Source: Hydrogenophaga pseudoflava (lineage in GTDB: Bacteria; Pseudomonadota; Gammaproteobacteria; Burkholderiales; Burkholderiaceae_C). Taken from it: DNA of 64,000 bases. A program made the translations under genes and the position numbers. How positions within the stretch are numbered: position 1 is the stretch's first letter; the number at the start of each line of letters is the position of its first letter. The stretch covers positions 62,001-126,000 of the forward strand of contig NZ_JAVHJP010000004.1 of NCBI RefSeq assembly GCF_031020795.1, given 5' to 3'. Under the pieces are notes generated by a model. That model was given only the letters and a program-made list of their open reading frames with translations. It had not been told where the DNA came from and searched no databases. Below, piece by piece: positions 23,459-32,309 of the stretch.

Positions 23459-23818
23459 ATGACCCCCGAGCAGTTCAAAGCCCGATACCCGCAGTTCTCA
23501 ACCGAGGGGGTCGCTCGCGTCCAGATGTTCCTGGACGAGGCGGCCACCGAGATGGACGAGGCGCGGTGGGGTGAGCACTTCGCTCGGGGGCATGGCCTGC
23601 TGACGGCCCACAACCTGACGCTGGCGAACTCCCAGGCAGCGACCGCCAACGGCGCGGTCGCTGATCTGACCACCCAGAAGAAGGTCGGCGACGTGAGCGT
23701 GAGCCGATCCGAAGCGATGCTCCAGGCGCAGGCGGATGACCCGCTGATGCGCACGACCTACGGTCAAGAATTCAAGCGCCTGCGCCGGCTTGTCGGCGTG
23801 GGAGCATGGGCGGTCTGA
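23459..23818 (+). CDS. Head-tail adaptor (DUF4054)
   Basis: A 119-residue helical adaptor that binds below the portal. MTPEQFKARYPQFST at the N-terminus and the C-terminal TTYGQEFKRLRRLVG are typical of DUF4054. Its position between capsid and neck genes fits. Confidence 0.88.
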   Translation: MTPEQFKARYPQFSTEGVARVQMFLDEAATEMDEARWGEHFARGHGLLTAHNLTLANSQAATANGAVADLTTQKKVGDVSVSRSEAMLQAQADDPLMRTTYGQEFKRLRRLVGVGAWAV

Positions 23819-23819
23819 A

Positions 23820-24278
23820 ATGGCCGCCCGCATCATCAAGGACTTCGACGGGAAGTTCCTCAAGCGCCTGCAGCGCGCCCTGTCGGGCAAGTCCAAGAAG
23901 GTGGTGCACGTCGGGTTCCCGGAAGGCGGACCCGAGAAGGAAAACGGGATCTCTGTCGCTGGCGTGGCTGCTGTCCACGAGTTCGGCGGCGGCAACGTCC
24001 CGGAGCGCCCGTTCGTGCGCACCGGCATCCGCCGCGGCATCCCCGAGCAGATGGCGCTGAACAAGGCCAATCTGAAGGCGGTGGTGCACGGCACCCTGAC
24101 AGTGCCCCAGGCGCTTGGTCAGCTGGGCCTGATGGCCGCCGGCCACGTGCAGCAAGAGATCACCGAGGGCACCTTCGAGCCGCTGCAGGAAGCGACGATC
24201 AACCGCAAGGGATCGTCCAAGCCCCTGATCGACACCGGCCAGATGCGCCAGTCCGTTACCTACGAGATACCCGAATGA
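23820..24278 (+). CDS. HK97 gp10-like neck/tail completion protein
   Basis: A 152-residue protein. KVVHVGFPEGG, VAAVHEFGGGNVPERPFVRTG and the end RKGSSKPLIDTGQMRQSVTY are shared by HK97 gp10-like tail completion proteins, which cap the tube and help join tail to head. The ATG at 23820 is two bases from the DUF4054 stop; a longer frame to 23790 would overlap it. Confidence 0.87.
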   Translation: MAARIIKDFDGKFLKRLQRALSGKSKKVVHVGFPEGGPEKENGISVAGVAAVHEFGGGNVPERPFVRTGIRRGIPEQMALNKANLKAVVHGTLTVPQALGQLGLMAAGHVQQEITEGTFEPLQEATINRKGSSKPLIDTGQMRQSVTYEIPE

Positions 24279-24628
24279 TCGACCTGTCCGAACTGATGTC
24301 CGATCCGGACTTCACGCAGGCGTTCATCCTGCGCCGCCGAACCGGCGGATTCGCCAACGAGGGCGAGTTCACCCAGGCCGCGCCGATCGATATCCCAATG
24401 GTGGGGGCAATCCAGCCGGCAAGCCCGGCCGACGTCGTTCGATTCCAGGCCGAAGGCGAGCGCCGGCAGGCCATCATCCGCGTGTGGTCATCCACCCAGA
24501 TGAACACCAGCGACGGGCAGGGCCAGCAGCCTGACGAAATCGTCTGGCGCGGCAGCGTGTACCGCGTGATCGAGTGCGTGCCGTGGGTTGACAACGGCTT
24601 CTGGAAAGTCTTCGCCGAGGCGCAATGA
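24275..24628 (+). CDS. Neck/head-closure protein
   Basis: A 117-residue beta-rich protein (FILRRRTGGFANEGEFTQAA, then a C-terminal DEIVWRGSVYRVIECVPWVD). Proteins of this form in the same place in related phages are head-closure or tail-completion subunits. Overlaps both neighbours by ATGA. Confidence 0.75.
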   Translation: MIDLSELMSDPDFTQAFILRRRTGGFANEGEFTQAAPIDIPMVGAIQPASPADVVRFQAEGERRQAIIRVWSSTQMNTSDGQGQQPDEIVWRGSVYRVIECVPWVDNGFWKVFAEAQ

Positions 24629-25158
24629 TGGACATGCAGATCCTGGGCCGGCAGCTTCGAGAGCTGATCCGGACGGCGTTGGGCATGCCCGCGAACTCTG
24701 TCCGGCCGGCGAACCAGCACGGGCCCGCAGACGACGGCAACCCGTTCGCGACCGTGCTGCTGACCCCCCTCACGCCGACCGGTGTCGAGGACGAGCGGTA
24801 TGTGAACGAGGTCACCGGCAACAACGTGACCGAAACCATCGTCGGGCAGCGCTCGGTGCTGGCAAGCGTCCAGTTCTTCCGCGGCGACGCCATGACGAAG
24901 GCCGGGCGCCTGTGGCAGGTCCTGAGCTTGTCGGCCAACCTGGAGAAGCTGCAGAACCTGGGCATCGGGCTTTCGCGGGCGAGCAACCCGCGTGACCTGT
25001 CTGCCGTCGAGAACACGCGCTGGGAGAGCAGGGCGCAGATCGACGTCGAGTTCCACCTGATCGCCAAGGAATCCACCAGCACCGCCACCTTCGGCACCTT
25101 CCCGGTCCAGATCGCGACCGAAACCCTGACATCCACCAACGAGGTACACGAGCCATGA
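24625..25158 (+). CDS. Tail terminator-like neck protein
   Basis: A 177-residue protein resembling the LIC_12616-type phage neck/terminator family (LRELIRTALGMPANSVRPAN, ASVQFFRGDAMTKAGRLWQV). It should end the tail tube and sheath. It lies immediately before the sheath gene and overlaps it by four bases. Confidence 0.77.
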   Translation: MMDMQILGRQLRELIRTALGMPANSVRPANQHGPADDGNPFATVLLTPLTPTGVEDERYVNEVTGNNVTETIVGQRSVLASVQFFRGDAMTKAGRLWQVLSLSANLEKLQNLGIGLSRASNPRDLSAVENTRWESRAQIDVEFHLIAKESTSTATFGTFPVQIATETLTSTNEVHEP

Positions 25159-26630
25159 GCATCCCCGTTTCCAAAATCGTGAAGGTCAACATCTTCACGA
25201 GCCCGACCTTCCCGAAGCGCAAGGGGTTCGGCCTGCTGAACATCATCGGACGCAGCCCCCGCCTTCCGCTGGCCGAGCGCATCCGCTTCTACTCCGACAT
25301 GGATGGCGTGGCCCAGGACTTCGCCGCCACCGACGAGGAATACCTGGCCGCCCAGGTCTTCTTCAGCCAGTCGCCCGCGCCGCGCGAACTGGCGATCAGC
25401 CGCCGCTTCGAGACGGCCGTGGGTGGCCAGCTCATGGGCTCGGTGTCGATCGATCAGGCCATCGCTGGCTTCAACGCCGTGAGCAATGGCGGCTTCGACA
25501 TCGTCATCGACGGCGTCAACCGCCAGGTGACCACGCTGGACTTCTCCGCGGCCGCGAACCTGAATGCGGTGGCCGCCGCAGTCCAGGCCCGCCTGGCCCT
25601 GCTGCTGCCGGGCACCACGTGCGTGTGGTCTGGCAAGCGCTTCATCATCACCAGCGGCACCACGGGCGCCACCTCGACGGTGACCTATGCGACCGCGCCG
25701 ACCGGCTCCGGCGACCCTGTGGATGTGTCCGGACTGTTGGGCCTGCGTGCTGTCGACCAGGGCATCTACTCTGCCGGATCCGCAGCCGAAACCACCATGG
25801 GCGCCACGCTGGACGCCCTGCAGGCGTTCGACCCGAGCTGGTATGGCTTCGTGATGACCAAGGAAGCCACGGAAGACCAGCTCAAGCAGTGTGCAGCCTG
25901 GGCCGAGTCGCGCGTGAAGATCTTCGGCTACAGCACGCGCGCCAGCAACGTGCAGGACGCCTCGGTCACCGCCGACATCGCCAGCTTCTGCAAGACGAAC
26001 CTGTACCGCCGCACCATCGGCGTGTGGGACGACAACGACGATTACCCGGTGGTGTCGGCGCTCTCGCGCGGCTTCGTGGTCAACTTCGATGAGTACAACT
26101 CGACGCTGACCCTCAAGTTCAAGCAGCTGCCCGGCATCTCCCCGGTGACGATCAGCGAGAGCCAGCGCCTGGCTCTGACCGGCAAGAACATCAACTACTA
26201 CTCCAAGTACGGCGACAGCGCCATGCTGGCTGAGGGTGTGATGGCATCGGGCACCTTCTTCGATGAGGTGCACGGTCTGGACTGGCTGCAGAACGCGGTC
26301 GAAACCGAGGTGTTCGGCTACCTCTACACCCGCACCACCAAGGTGCAACAGACCGACAAGGGCGTGGCCGCGCTGGTGCAACAGGTCGACGTGGCCATGC
26401 GCCAGGGCGTGAACAACGGTCTTCTGGCCCCGGGCTACTGGAACGGCATGGACCTGGGCGAAGTGAAGTCCGGCGACTTCCTGCCCAAGGGCTTCTACAC
26501 CTACGCCCAGCCGGTGCGCCTGCAGAGCCAGAGCGACCGCCAGGCCCGCAAGGCGCCGCCCATCCAGGTGATCGCCAAGGGCGCGGGCGCCATCCACTCG
26601 GTCGACGTGTCGATCACCTTCGAGCGTTAA
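25155..26630 (+). CDS. Contractile tail sheath protein (DUF3383)
   Basis: A 491-residue sheath of the DUF3383 family, showing that the tail is contractile. SPTFPKRKGFGLLNIIGR near the N-terminus, the middle insertion domain and the C-terminal GFYTYAQPVRLQSQSDR are typical. It polymerises around the tube and shortens at infection. Confidence 0.92.
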   Translation: MSIPVSKIVKVNIFTSPTFPKRKGFGLLNIIGRSPRLPLAERIRFYSDMDGVAQDFAATDEEYLAAQVFFSQSPAPRELAISRRFETAVGGQLMGSVSIDQAIAGFNAVSNGGFDIVIDGVNRQVTTLDFSAAANLNAVAAAVQARLALLLPGTTCVWSGKRFIITSGTTGATSTVTYATAPTGSGDPVDVSGLLGLRAVDQGIYSAGSAAETTMGATLDALQAFDPSWYGFVMTKEATEDQLKQCAAWAESRVKIFGYSTRASNVQDASVTADIASFCKTNLYRRTIGVWDDNDDYPVVSALSRGFVVNFDEYNSTLTLKFKQLPGISPVTISESQRLALTGKNINYYSKYGDSAMLAEGVMASGTFFDEVHGLDWLQNAVETEVFGYLYTRTTKVQQTDKGVAALVQQVDVAMRQGVNNGLLAPGYWNGMDLGEVKSGDFLPKGFYTYAQPVRLQSQSDRQARKAPPIQVIAKGAGAIHSVDVSITFER

Positions 26631-26645
26631 TCAGGAGCACACCAC

Positions 26646-27086
26646 ATGCGCGCGTACAGCTTCAAAAACACGGTCCTGCTGGTCAACGGCGTGGCCATCA
26701 CCGGCTTCTCCGAGGGCGACGACGTCATCAAGATCAGCCGCCGCAGTGACAGCGCCACCGACAAGGTGGGCGCCGACGGCAAGATGATGATGAGCCTGTC
26801 CTCGGACCGGTCGGGCGAGATCACCTTCAAGCTGCAGCAGACCAGCAGCTCCAACCGCTTCCTGTCCCAGCAGGCCGCCCTGCAGGACGGCGGCACGGAC
26901 ACCTTCCAGGCCGTGGCCGTGAAGTTCCAGGACACCTACCGCAACGACGTGGCCGACGGCTCCGTGGGCTACATCAAGAAGCACGCCGAGCTCACGCGCG
27001 GCGCTGCTGCCGGTGACCAGGAATGGACCATCGTCGTGGAAGACCTGGACATGCTGCTGGGTGATCAGTCGGATGTGACCGCATGA
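26646..27086 (+). CDS. Tail tube protein (DUF3277)
   Basis: A 146-residue tube subunit of the DUF3277 family: MRAYSFKNTVLLVNG at the start, DDVIKISRRSDSATDKVGADG in the middle and a C-terminal strand DQEWTIVVEDLDML. It follows the sheath gene as in other myophages. The ATGA overlap couples it to the chaperone gene. Confidence 0.9.
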   Translation: MRAYSFKNTVLLVNGVAITGFSEGDDVIKISRRSDSATDKVGADGKMMMSLSSDRSGEITFKLQQTSSSNRFLSQQAALQDGGTDTFQAVAVKFQDTYRNDVADGSVGYIKKHAELTRGAAAGDQEWTIVVEDLDMLLGDQSDVTA

Positions 27087-27487
27087 ACAACCAGAAGATC
27101 ATCAACGGCCGGCAGTACAGCTTCAGCACCCTGAGCGCCACCGATGCGGTGGGCGTCGAGGTAGCAGTGGCCAGGGTGATCGGTGAGCCGCTGTTCAAGG
27201 CGTTCACCGCGGCCAAGGACGGCGACCAGGATGCCCAGGCGGCCGGTGCTGCTGCCATCGGTCTGCTGGCCTCCAAGATGGACGCCAAAGACCTGCTGGC
27301 TACCATGCAGACGGTCTTCAAGGCCGTGAGCGTGGACGGTCGGCCCATCAACGGCGACATCGACACCCACTTCACCGGGCGCAACCGCGAGCTGTGGCAG
27401 GCGTTCATCGCCGCCCTGCAGTTCAACTTCGCCGATTTTTTTCCCGAAGGCCTCTTGGGTTCCGCCCGCGAAAAGCTGGGGATGTAG
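27083..27487 (+). CDS. Tail assembly chaperone, short form
   Basis: A 134-residue protein, the zero-frame product of the G/GT-type tail chaperone locus. It begins MNNQKIINGRQYSFSTLSAT and is mostly helical. A slippery T_TTT_TTT lies near its end, and part of the ribosomes should shift to make the longer form. It helps load tail subunits on the tape measure and is not expected in the finished virion. Confidence 0.88.
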   Translation: MNNQKIINGRQYSFSTLSATDAVGVEVAVARVIGEPLFKAFTAAKDGDQDAQAAGAAAIGLLASKMDAKDLLATMQTVFKAVSVDGRPINGDIDTHFTGRNRELWQAFIAALQFNFADFFPEGLLGSAREKLGM

Positions 27488-27672
27488 AGCCCATCGAGGA
27501 CGCGAACATCAGTTGGTACCTGTGGCGCCCGGTCATGCGTGACCCGCCACTGTGCCGGCTGCGCGAACTCCAGGACGGCACCTACAGCATCAACGACCTG
27601 GCCGACTTCCATGAGGCCATGGATGTCGAAGAAGAGTACCGGCGCCGGTACGAAGAGAAAGCACCGAAATGA
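27083..27672 (+). CDS. Tail assembly chaperone, -1 frameshift fusion form
   Basis: Shifting back one base at 27436..27442 joins the short form after its FADFF to a downstream frame, giving about 196 residues. The added part (SRRPLGFRP onward) contains ISWYLWRPVMRDPPLC and ends with a charged helix EEEYRRRYEEKAP. The second frame has no good start of its own and ends four bases into the tape measure gene, so the fusion explains both frames. Confidence 0.82.
27436..27442 (+). promoter_or_regulatory. Programmed -1 ribosomal frameshift site
   Basis: Seven T residues in the zero frame GAT TTT TTT CCC give the classical T_TTT_TTT slippery heptamer. The -1 frame is open from here to 27672 while the zero frame stops at 27487. 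No strong downstream pseudoknot was worked out. Confidence 0.8.
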
Positions 27673-29489
27673 TCATCGACAGCCTTCTGGTCGCGCTCGG
27701 CTTCGACGTCGACAAAGAAGGCATCGCCGAGTTCGAGAAGCGCGTGGAGGAAGCGCGCGAGACTGTTACCACGCTGGTGACCGCGGTCGGCGCCATGGCT
27801 GCTGCTGTCGGTGCGTTCGTGTACTCGGTGGCCGACAACATCGACGAGCTGGGCGACTTCGCTGAGCTCAATCAGGTCACGGTCGCCGGACTGGAAGAGC
27901 TGGGGTATGCCGCCGAGATGAACGGCGCGAGCCTTGACGCGGTCAAGTCCTCGGTACAGGGCCTGAACAGCGTCATGGGTCAGGTGATCAACGGCGTGGG
28001 CCGCGGCGCCAAGGTGTTCGAGCAGTTCGGCTTCAAGGTGAAGAACGCCGACGGCACGGTCAAGACCTTCGACCAGATGCTGGGAGAGGTTGCCGACCGA
28101 ATGACTGGCATGGACCGCAAGGCGGCGATGGCCATGGCGGAAAAGCTGGGCATCGACGCCAGCCTGGTGCCCATGCTGCAGAAGGGGCGCAAGGAGATCG
28201 AGAAGCTGCGCGCCGAGGCCCAGGCCTTTGGTGTCACCAGTGAGGACAACGCCCAGGCCGCCAGCAACTTCATGGACGCCCTAGCTGGCATCCTGTTCTT
28301 GGCCCGTGCGCTGGCCAATGCGCTGGCCTTCGAGATCATGCCGCGCGTTACTGCGGTAATCGATCGGTTCAAGGCCTGGTACATGGCGAACCGGGACATC
28401 ATCAAGCAGCGGCTGGAGGTGGCCCTCGGACTGATCACGAGCGCTCTCGGCATCCTGTGGGGCGCCTTCTATGCGGTGACCTCCATGGTGTTCAGCGCTG
28501 TCAACGCCCTGTCCAATTTCCGGGCGGTGGTGTGGGCGTCTGTCGCTGCGATCTCTGCACTGGTGGCGATCCAGATCGGAAAGTACTTCCACGCCCTGAA
28601 CATCCTTCTGACCGGCGCCATCGCGAAGATGATGGCCTTCAACTTCGCCGCGCTGCTGATCCCCATGGCCATCGGCGCGGTGATCCTGGCGCTGGGCCTG
28701 CTGATCGAAGACTTCATGGTCTTCCGCCGCGGTGGCGAGTCGGTCATCGGCGATCTGGTGAAGAAGTTCCCGGAGCTGGCCGGCGTGATCGAGGAAATCG
28801 GCGCGACGGTCGATTCGGTGGTGTCCTGGTTCAAGGCCCAATGGGCGACGCTCGCGGGGCCGCTGACAGAAGCCGGTGGGCACTTCCGCAAGCTGGCCGC
28901 CATCCTGATGACCGCGCTGTGGCCGGTGGTCAAGTTCATCTTCGGCAAGTGGGCGGACCTGATGTCCTTCCTGCTGCCGATCATCGTGTCGGTGGTTTCG
29001 TGGGTGCTGGAGCTGGCGGTCCTGATGGCCGGCGGCGTGGTCGAGGCGTTCAACTTCGCCGCGGCCGCCATCGAGTTCGTGGCAGAGAAGATCAGCGCGT
29101 TCATCGACGGTGTGAAGGATGCCATCGACTGGGTGGCCAGGCTGCTGGGGCTGAGTGGCAGCGCAGGTCTGGAGGTGAAGACCTCAGGATCGACCGGATC
29201 GGCTCCTGTGGACATCGCCCCACCGCCAACGCTGGAAATGATCTCGCAGTCGCCAGCAATGACCGGGCAGCAGCAGGCGCCCGCGGGCTTCGGTCCGCGC
29301 GCTCCGGCTGGCACCCTGGGGGCAGTGAACACCAGCACGGTGCAGAACACCACCACCAACCTGACCACCAACGTGGCGAAGATCGAGATCGTGAGCACGG
29401 ATCCGGCCAAGGCCGGCGAGTCCGTGAGGCGCGAGCTTGAGCGGACCAACAAGACGGGCATCCGAAACGGACAGGCGGGGTACCTCTGA
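27669..29489 (+). CDS. Tail tape measure protein
   Basis: A 606-residue protein that sets tail length. It opens with IDSLLVALGFDVDKEG and a helical region. Several hydrophobic segments follow at about 210-290, 300-350 and 415-475, and the C-terminus is Pro/Gln/Thr-rich. By the usual ratio of about 1.5 angstrom per residue the tail would be near 90 nm. No lysozyme or peptidase domain is visible. Confidence 0.92.
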   Translation: MIIDSLLVALGFDVDKEGIAEFEKRVEEARETVTTLVTAVGAMAAAVGAFVYSVADNIDELGDFAELNQVTVAGLEELGYAAEMNGASLDAVKSSVQGLNSVMGQVINGVGRGAKVFEQFGFKVKNADGTVKTFDQMLGEVADRMTGMDRKAAMAMAEKLGIDASLVPMLQKGRKEIEKLRAEAQAFGVTSEDNAQAASNFMDALAGILFLARALANALAFEIMPRVTAVIDRFKAWYMANRDIIKQRLEVALGLITSALGILWGAFYAVTSMVFSAVNALSNFRAVVWASVAAISALVAIQIGKYFHALNILLTGAIAKMMAFNFAALLIPMAIGAVILALGLLIEDFMVFRRGGESVIGDLVKKFPELAGVIEEIGATVDSVVSWFKAQWATLAGPLTEAGGHFRKLAAILMTALWPVVKFIFGKWADLMSFLLPIIVSVVSWVLELAVLMAGGVVEAFNFAAAAIEFVAEKISAFIDGVKDAIDWVARLLGLSGSAGLEVKTSGSTGSAPVDIAPPPTLEMISQSPAMTGQQQAPAGFGPRAPAGTLGAVNTSTVQNTTTNLTTNVAKIEIVSTDPAKAGESVRRELERTNKTGIRNGQAGYL

Positions 29490-30085
29490 TGCCGCGAGTG
29501 ACAGTGTTCAGGGCCATCGGCGAGATGGAGTTCGACGCCACGTTCATGGAGGATCACACCTCCGATCTGGAGGTGACCGACAACCCCATCGAAACCGGCG
29601 CCCTGGTCAGCGACCATGCCTTCATGAGGCCGTTGCGGGTGGAGATCACGGCCGGCGTGTCGGACATCCTCACTCCCAGCGGGAACCCGGCATACGGCGG
29701 TGGATCCGGCCGGGCTCAGACGGCATACCAGCTGCTGACCGAGCTGCAGAAGTCGGCCGAGCCGTTCATCGTTCAGACGGGCCTCAAGGTCTACGAGAAC
29801 ATGGTGTGCGAGTCCATCCGGACCGCGCAGGACGCCACCAGCGCCCACATCCTGTACTTCGTGGCCAGCCTGCGCGAGGTGCTGATCGTCGAGACGGAAT
29901 CGACCACCTACCCGCCGCGCGCGGCAGGCGCCACCACGCAGCAGGCCAGCAAGCAGGTCAACCGTGGGGAGACGCAGGGCAAACAGGTCGGCTCCAGTGA
30001 GGGGCAGAACCCGAACAACGGCACCCAGTCTGGTCAGGGCGCAGACGCGAGCATCGCCAAAAGGATCTTTGGGGCTGTCAAATGA
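29489..30085 (+). CDS. Baseplate protein, Dit-like
   Basis: A 198-residue protein. The N-terminal 150 residues form a beta-rich unit (FRAIGEMEFDATFMEDHT, VSDHAFMRPLRVEITAG, then TGLKVYENMV) as in the Dit-like N-terminal domain of simple myophage baseplates. A low-complexity Gln/Ser/Gly tail follows. It should join the tube to the hub. TGATG-type overlap with the tape measure. Confidence 0.78.
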   Translation: MPRVTVFRAIGEMEFDATFMEDHTSDLEVTDNPIETGALVSDHAFMRPLRVEITAGVSDILTPSGNPAYGGGSGRAQTAYQLLTELQKSAEPFIVQTGLKVYENMVCESIRTAQDATSAHILYFVASLREVLIVETESTTYPPRAAGATTQQASKQVNRGETQGKQVGSSEGQNPNNGTQSGQGADASIAKRIFGAVK

Positions 30086-30396
30086 TCGTCTCACTGCCAT
30101 TGACCAGCGACCCCGCGCAATCTTTCACCGTCCAGCTGGGCCGGTCGAAGTACCTCTTCGACGTGAAGTTCAACAGCCGATCCGGCGTGTGGACGTTCGA
30201 TCTGTTCGATGCGGCCACCAAGGTCGCGATGCTCGCCAGCATCCCCATCGCGCTGGGTGTGGACATGCTGTGGCCCTACAACCTCGGGATCGGCCGACTG
30301 ATCGCTGGTGACTCCAGCAACCGGGGCCGCGATGCCGGATCTGACGACCTGGGGCAGCGGTTGAAGGTGTTCTGGTTCTCCCCAGAGGAAGGGTGA
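30082..30396 (+). CDS. Baseplate plug protein (Pam3 gp18-like)
   Basis: A 104-residue protein: IVSLPLTSDPAQSFTVQLG, FDVKFNSRSGVWTFDLFD and the GVDMLWPYNLG part are typical of the small baseplate plug described in the cyanophage Pam3 tail. It would close the tube end in the baseplate. Confidence 0.8.
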   Translation: MIVSLPLTSDPAQSFTVQLGRSKYLFDVKFNSRSGVWTFDLFDAATKVAMLASIPIALGVDMLWPYNLGIGRLIAGDSSNRGRDAGSDDLGQRLKVFWFSPEEG

Positions 30397-30397
30397 T

Positions 30398-31270
30398 ATG
30401 ACGCGCCAGTGGAAACGACAGGCCGAGGTGATCGTCGGCGCTGGCGGGTCCGGGCTGTCCATCAAGGACCTGCGCATCCAGTTCGAGGTCATCAAGACCG
30501 CCGACAAGGAGCCGAACAAGGCGAACATCAGGATCTACAACCTGAACCCTGACAACGAAGCCCGGGTGAAGGAAGAGTTCGATGAAGTGCTGGTGAATGC
30601 CGGCTACCCGGACGCCGTGGGCCTGATCTTCCGCGGCAACATCATGCACGTGTACCGGTACCGGGAAGGCCCGGACCTGGTGATCGAGATCGAGGCGTCC
30701 GACGGTGACAAGGACTACCGCAAGGCGACCGTGAATCGATCGTTCGCCGCCGGGTCCACCAACACCGACGTGCTGGAGCAGTGCCTGGCCAGCTTCGAGG
30801 GCGTGGGCAACACCATCGAGGGCACCATCCTGATGCCAGAGCGCAGCTACCTGCGCGGCAAGGTGGTGGCCGGCGCCACGCGCCACGCTCTGGACTTTTT
30901 GGCACGCGAGGCCGGCGCGAACTGGTCCATCCAGGACGGCGAGCTGACCATGGTGGGTGTGCTGGAGACGCTGCCCGACGAGGTCCAGGTGATCAACAAG
31001 GACACCGGGATGATCGGATCGCCGGAGGTCAACGAGAAGGGCGTGACGGTCCGCTGCCTGCTGAACAACAAGCTCAAGGTCAACGGACAGATCGAGCTGG
31101 ACATGGCCAGCATCAACGAACGGCCGACCAGCCCCATGGCCAACGACCCCCAGCCTGGTGTCGAGCGCAAGCCGGCGACGGGTCGATTCAAGATCCTGAC
31201 GATCAAACACACCGGGGACAACCGGGGCGCCGACTGGATCAGCGAGGTCGGCTGCGTGCTGCTGGACTGA
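30398..31270 (+). CDS. Baseplate hub protein
   Basis: A 290-residue protein beginning with a tube-like beta unit (MTRQWKRQAEVIVGAGG, LRIQFEVIKT, NIRIYNLNPD). The C-terminal half is of late-control-D/gp27 character. The hub trimer adapts the sixfold tube to the threefold spike encoded next. Sequence similarity alone is weak; the gene order supports it. Confidence 0.78.
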   Translation: MTRQWKRQAEVIVGAGGSGLSIKDLRIQFEVIKTADKEPNKANIRIYNLNPDNEARVKEEFDEVLVNAGYPDAVGLIFRGNIMHVYRYREGPDLVIEIEASDGDKDYRKATVNRSFAAGSTNTDVLEQCLASFEGVGNTIEGTILMPERSYLRGKVVAGATRHALDFLAREAGANWSIQDGELTMVGVLETLPDEVQVINKDTGMIGSPEVNEKGVTVRCLLNNKLKVNGQIELDMASINERPTSPMANDPQPGVERKPATGRFKILTIKHTGDNRGADWISEVGCVLLD

Positions 31271-31272
31271 CG

Positions 31273-31950
31273 ATGGACCACGAAAAATACGACAAGCTCC
31301 AGCGCGACCAGCAGATCGGAAACACCCCCGACGCTCTCTTAGCCGCCGCGGTGGAGAACCGTCTGAAGGACGTGCACACCGCGCTGCCCGGGATCGTCCA
31401 GAGCTTCGACCCTGAGCGGCAGACCGCCCAGGTCCAGCCGGCGATCAAACGCATCTACACGACGGCGGGTGCGGTGGACCTGCCGCTGTGCCTGGATGTG
31501 CCTGTGCACTTCCCGCGCGGCGGCGACTTCTGCATCACCTGGCCGGTGGCCGAGGGCGATGAGTGCCTGCTGATCTTCTCCGAGCGCTGCATTGACCGCT
31601 GGTTCGTGCAAGGCAACACCCAGGAGCCTGACGAATACCGGATGCACGATCTGTCGGACGCCTTCGCCATCGTCGGCTTCAACAGCGTGCCCAGGGTGAT
31701 CGAGGACTTCCAGACCGACGGCATCGACATCCGCGGCCCGAACCGGGTCACGTTCGCGCACGTCACCGAGGCAGAGATCCACATCAAGGCGCCGACCATC
31801 CGGCTGTCTGGCAACGTGATCGCGGAGGAAGGCAGCTTCCACAAAGCCGGCGGGACGATGGACCACGACGGAATCAACGTCGGCAAGACGCACATCCACC
31901 CGGGCGTGATGAACGGGCCTTCTGTCACCGCGCCTCCGACGCCGATCTGA
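31273..31950 (+). CDS. Central baseplate spike (Gp138 N-terminal type)
   Basis: A 225-residue protein with an OB-like Gp138 N-terminal domain (LPGIVQSFDPERQTAQVQPA, then DVPVHFPRGGDFCITWPVAEGD). The C-terminal repetitive beta region ends with HIHPGVMNGP, close to the His-x-His metal motif found at spike tips. It pierces the outer membrane during contraction. I start at the ATG at 31273, three bases after the hub stop. Confidence 0.85.
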   Translation: MDHEKYDKLQRDQQIGNTPDALLAAAVENRLKDVHTALPGIVQSFDPERQTAQVQPAIKRIYTTAGAVDLPLCLDVPVHFPRGGDFCITWPVAEGDECLLIFSERCIDRWFVQGNTQEPDEYRMHDLSDAFAIVGFNSVPRVIEDFQTDGIDIRGPNRVTFAHVTEAEIHIKAPTIRLSGNVIAEEGSFHKAGGTMDHDGINVGKTHIHPGVMNGPSVTAPPTPI

Positions 31951-31952
31951 CC

Positions 31953-32309
31953 ATGCTTGTACGCCGACTTGACGACGCCCATGACATGACCTTCGGCTAC
32001 GGCCTGGGGTGCATTGCGGAACGCAGCGAGGCCTGCGCTCAGAACGTGAAGACGCGCCTGCTGCTGCTTCAGGGCGAGTGGTTCCTGGACCTGAATGCCG
32101 GCGTCCCCTGGCTGCAGAAGATCCTGATCAAGCCGGCCAGGGTGCTGCTGGCCAACACCATCATCCGGCGGCGCATCGCGACCACCCCAGACGTGGCCGA
32201 GATCGTCAGCTACGAATCGAACTTCGCGAGCGAGTCGCGAAAACTGACCGTCTCCGTCACCGTGCGAACGGTCTACGGCGATGTGGTCGACATCAAGGTG
32301 AGCAAATGA
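31953..32309 (+). CDS. Baseplate wedge protein, gp25-like
   Basis: A 118-residue protein (LLLLQGEWFLDLNAGVPWLQ, then a C-terminal pair of strands) of the gp25/W family, the wedge part that contacts the sheath. The conserved acidic GEWFLDL stretch is visible. Location between spike and J-like protein is standard. Confidence 0.83.
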   Translation: MLVRRLDDAHDMTFGYGLGCIAERSEACAQNVKTRLLLLQGEWFLDLNAGVPWLQKILIKPARVLLANTIIRRRIATTPDVAEIVSYESNFASESRKLTVSVTVRTVYGDVVDIKVSK

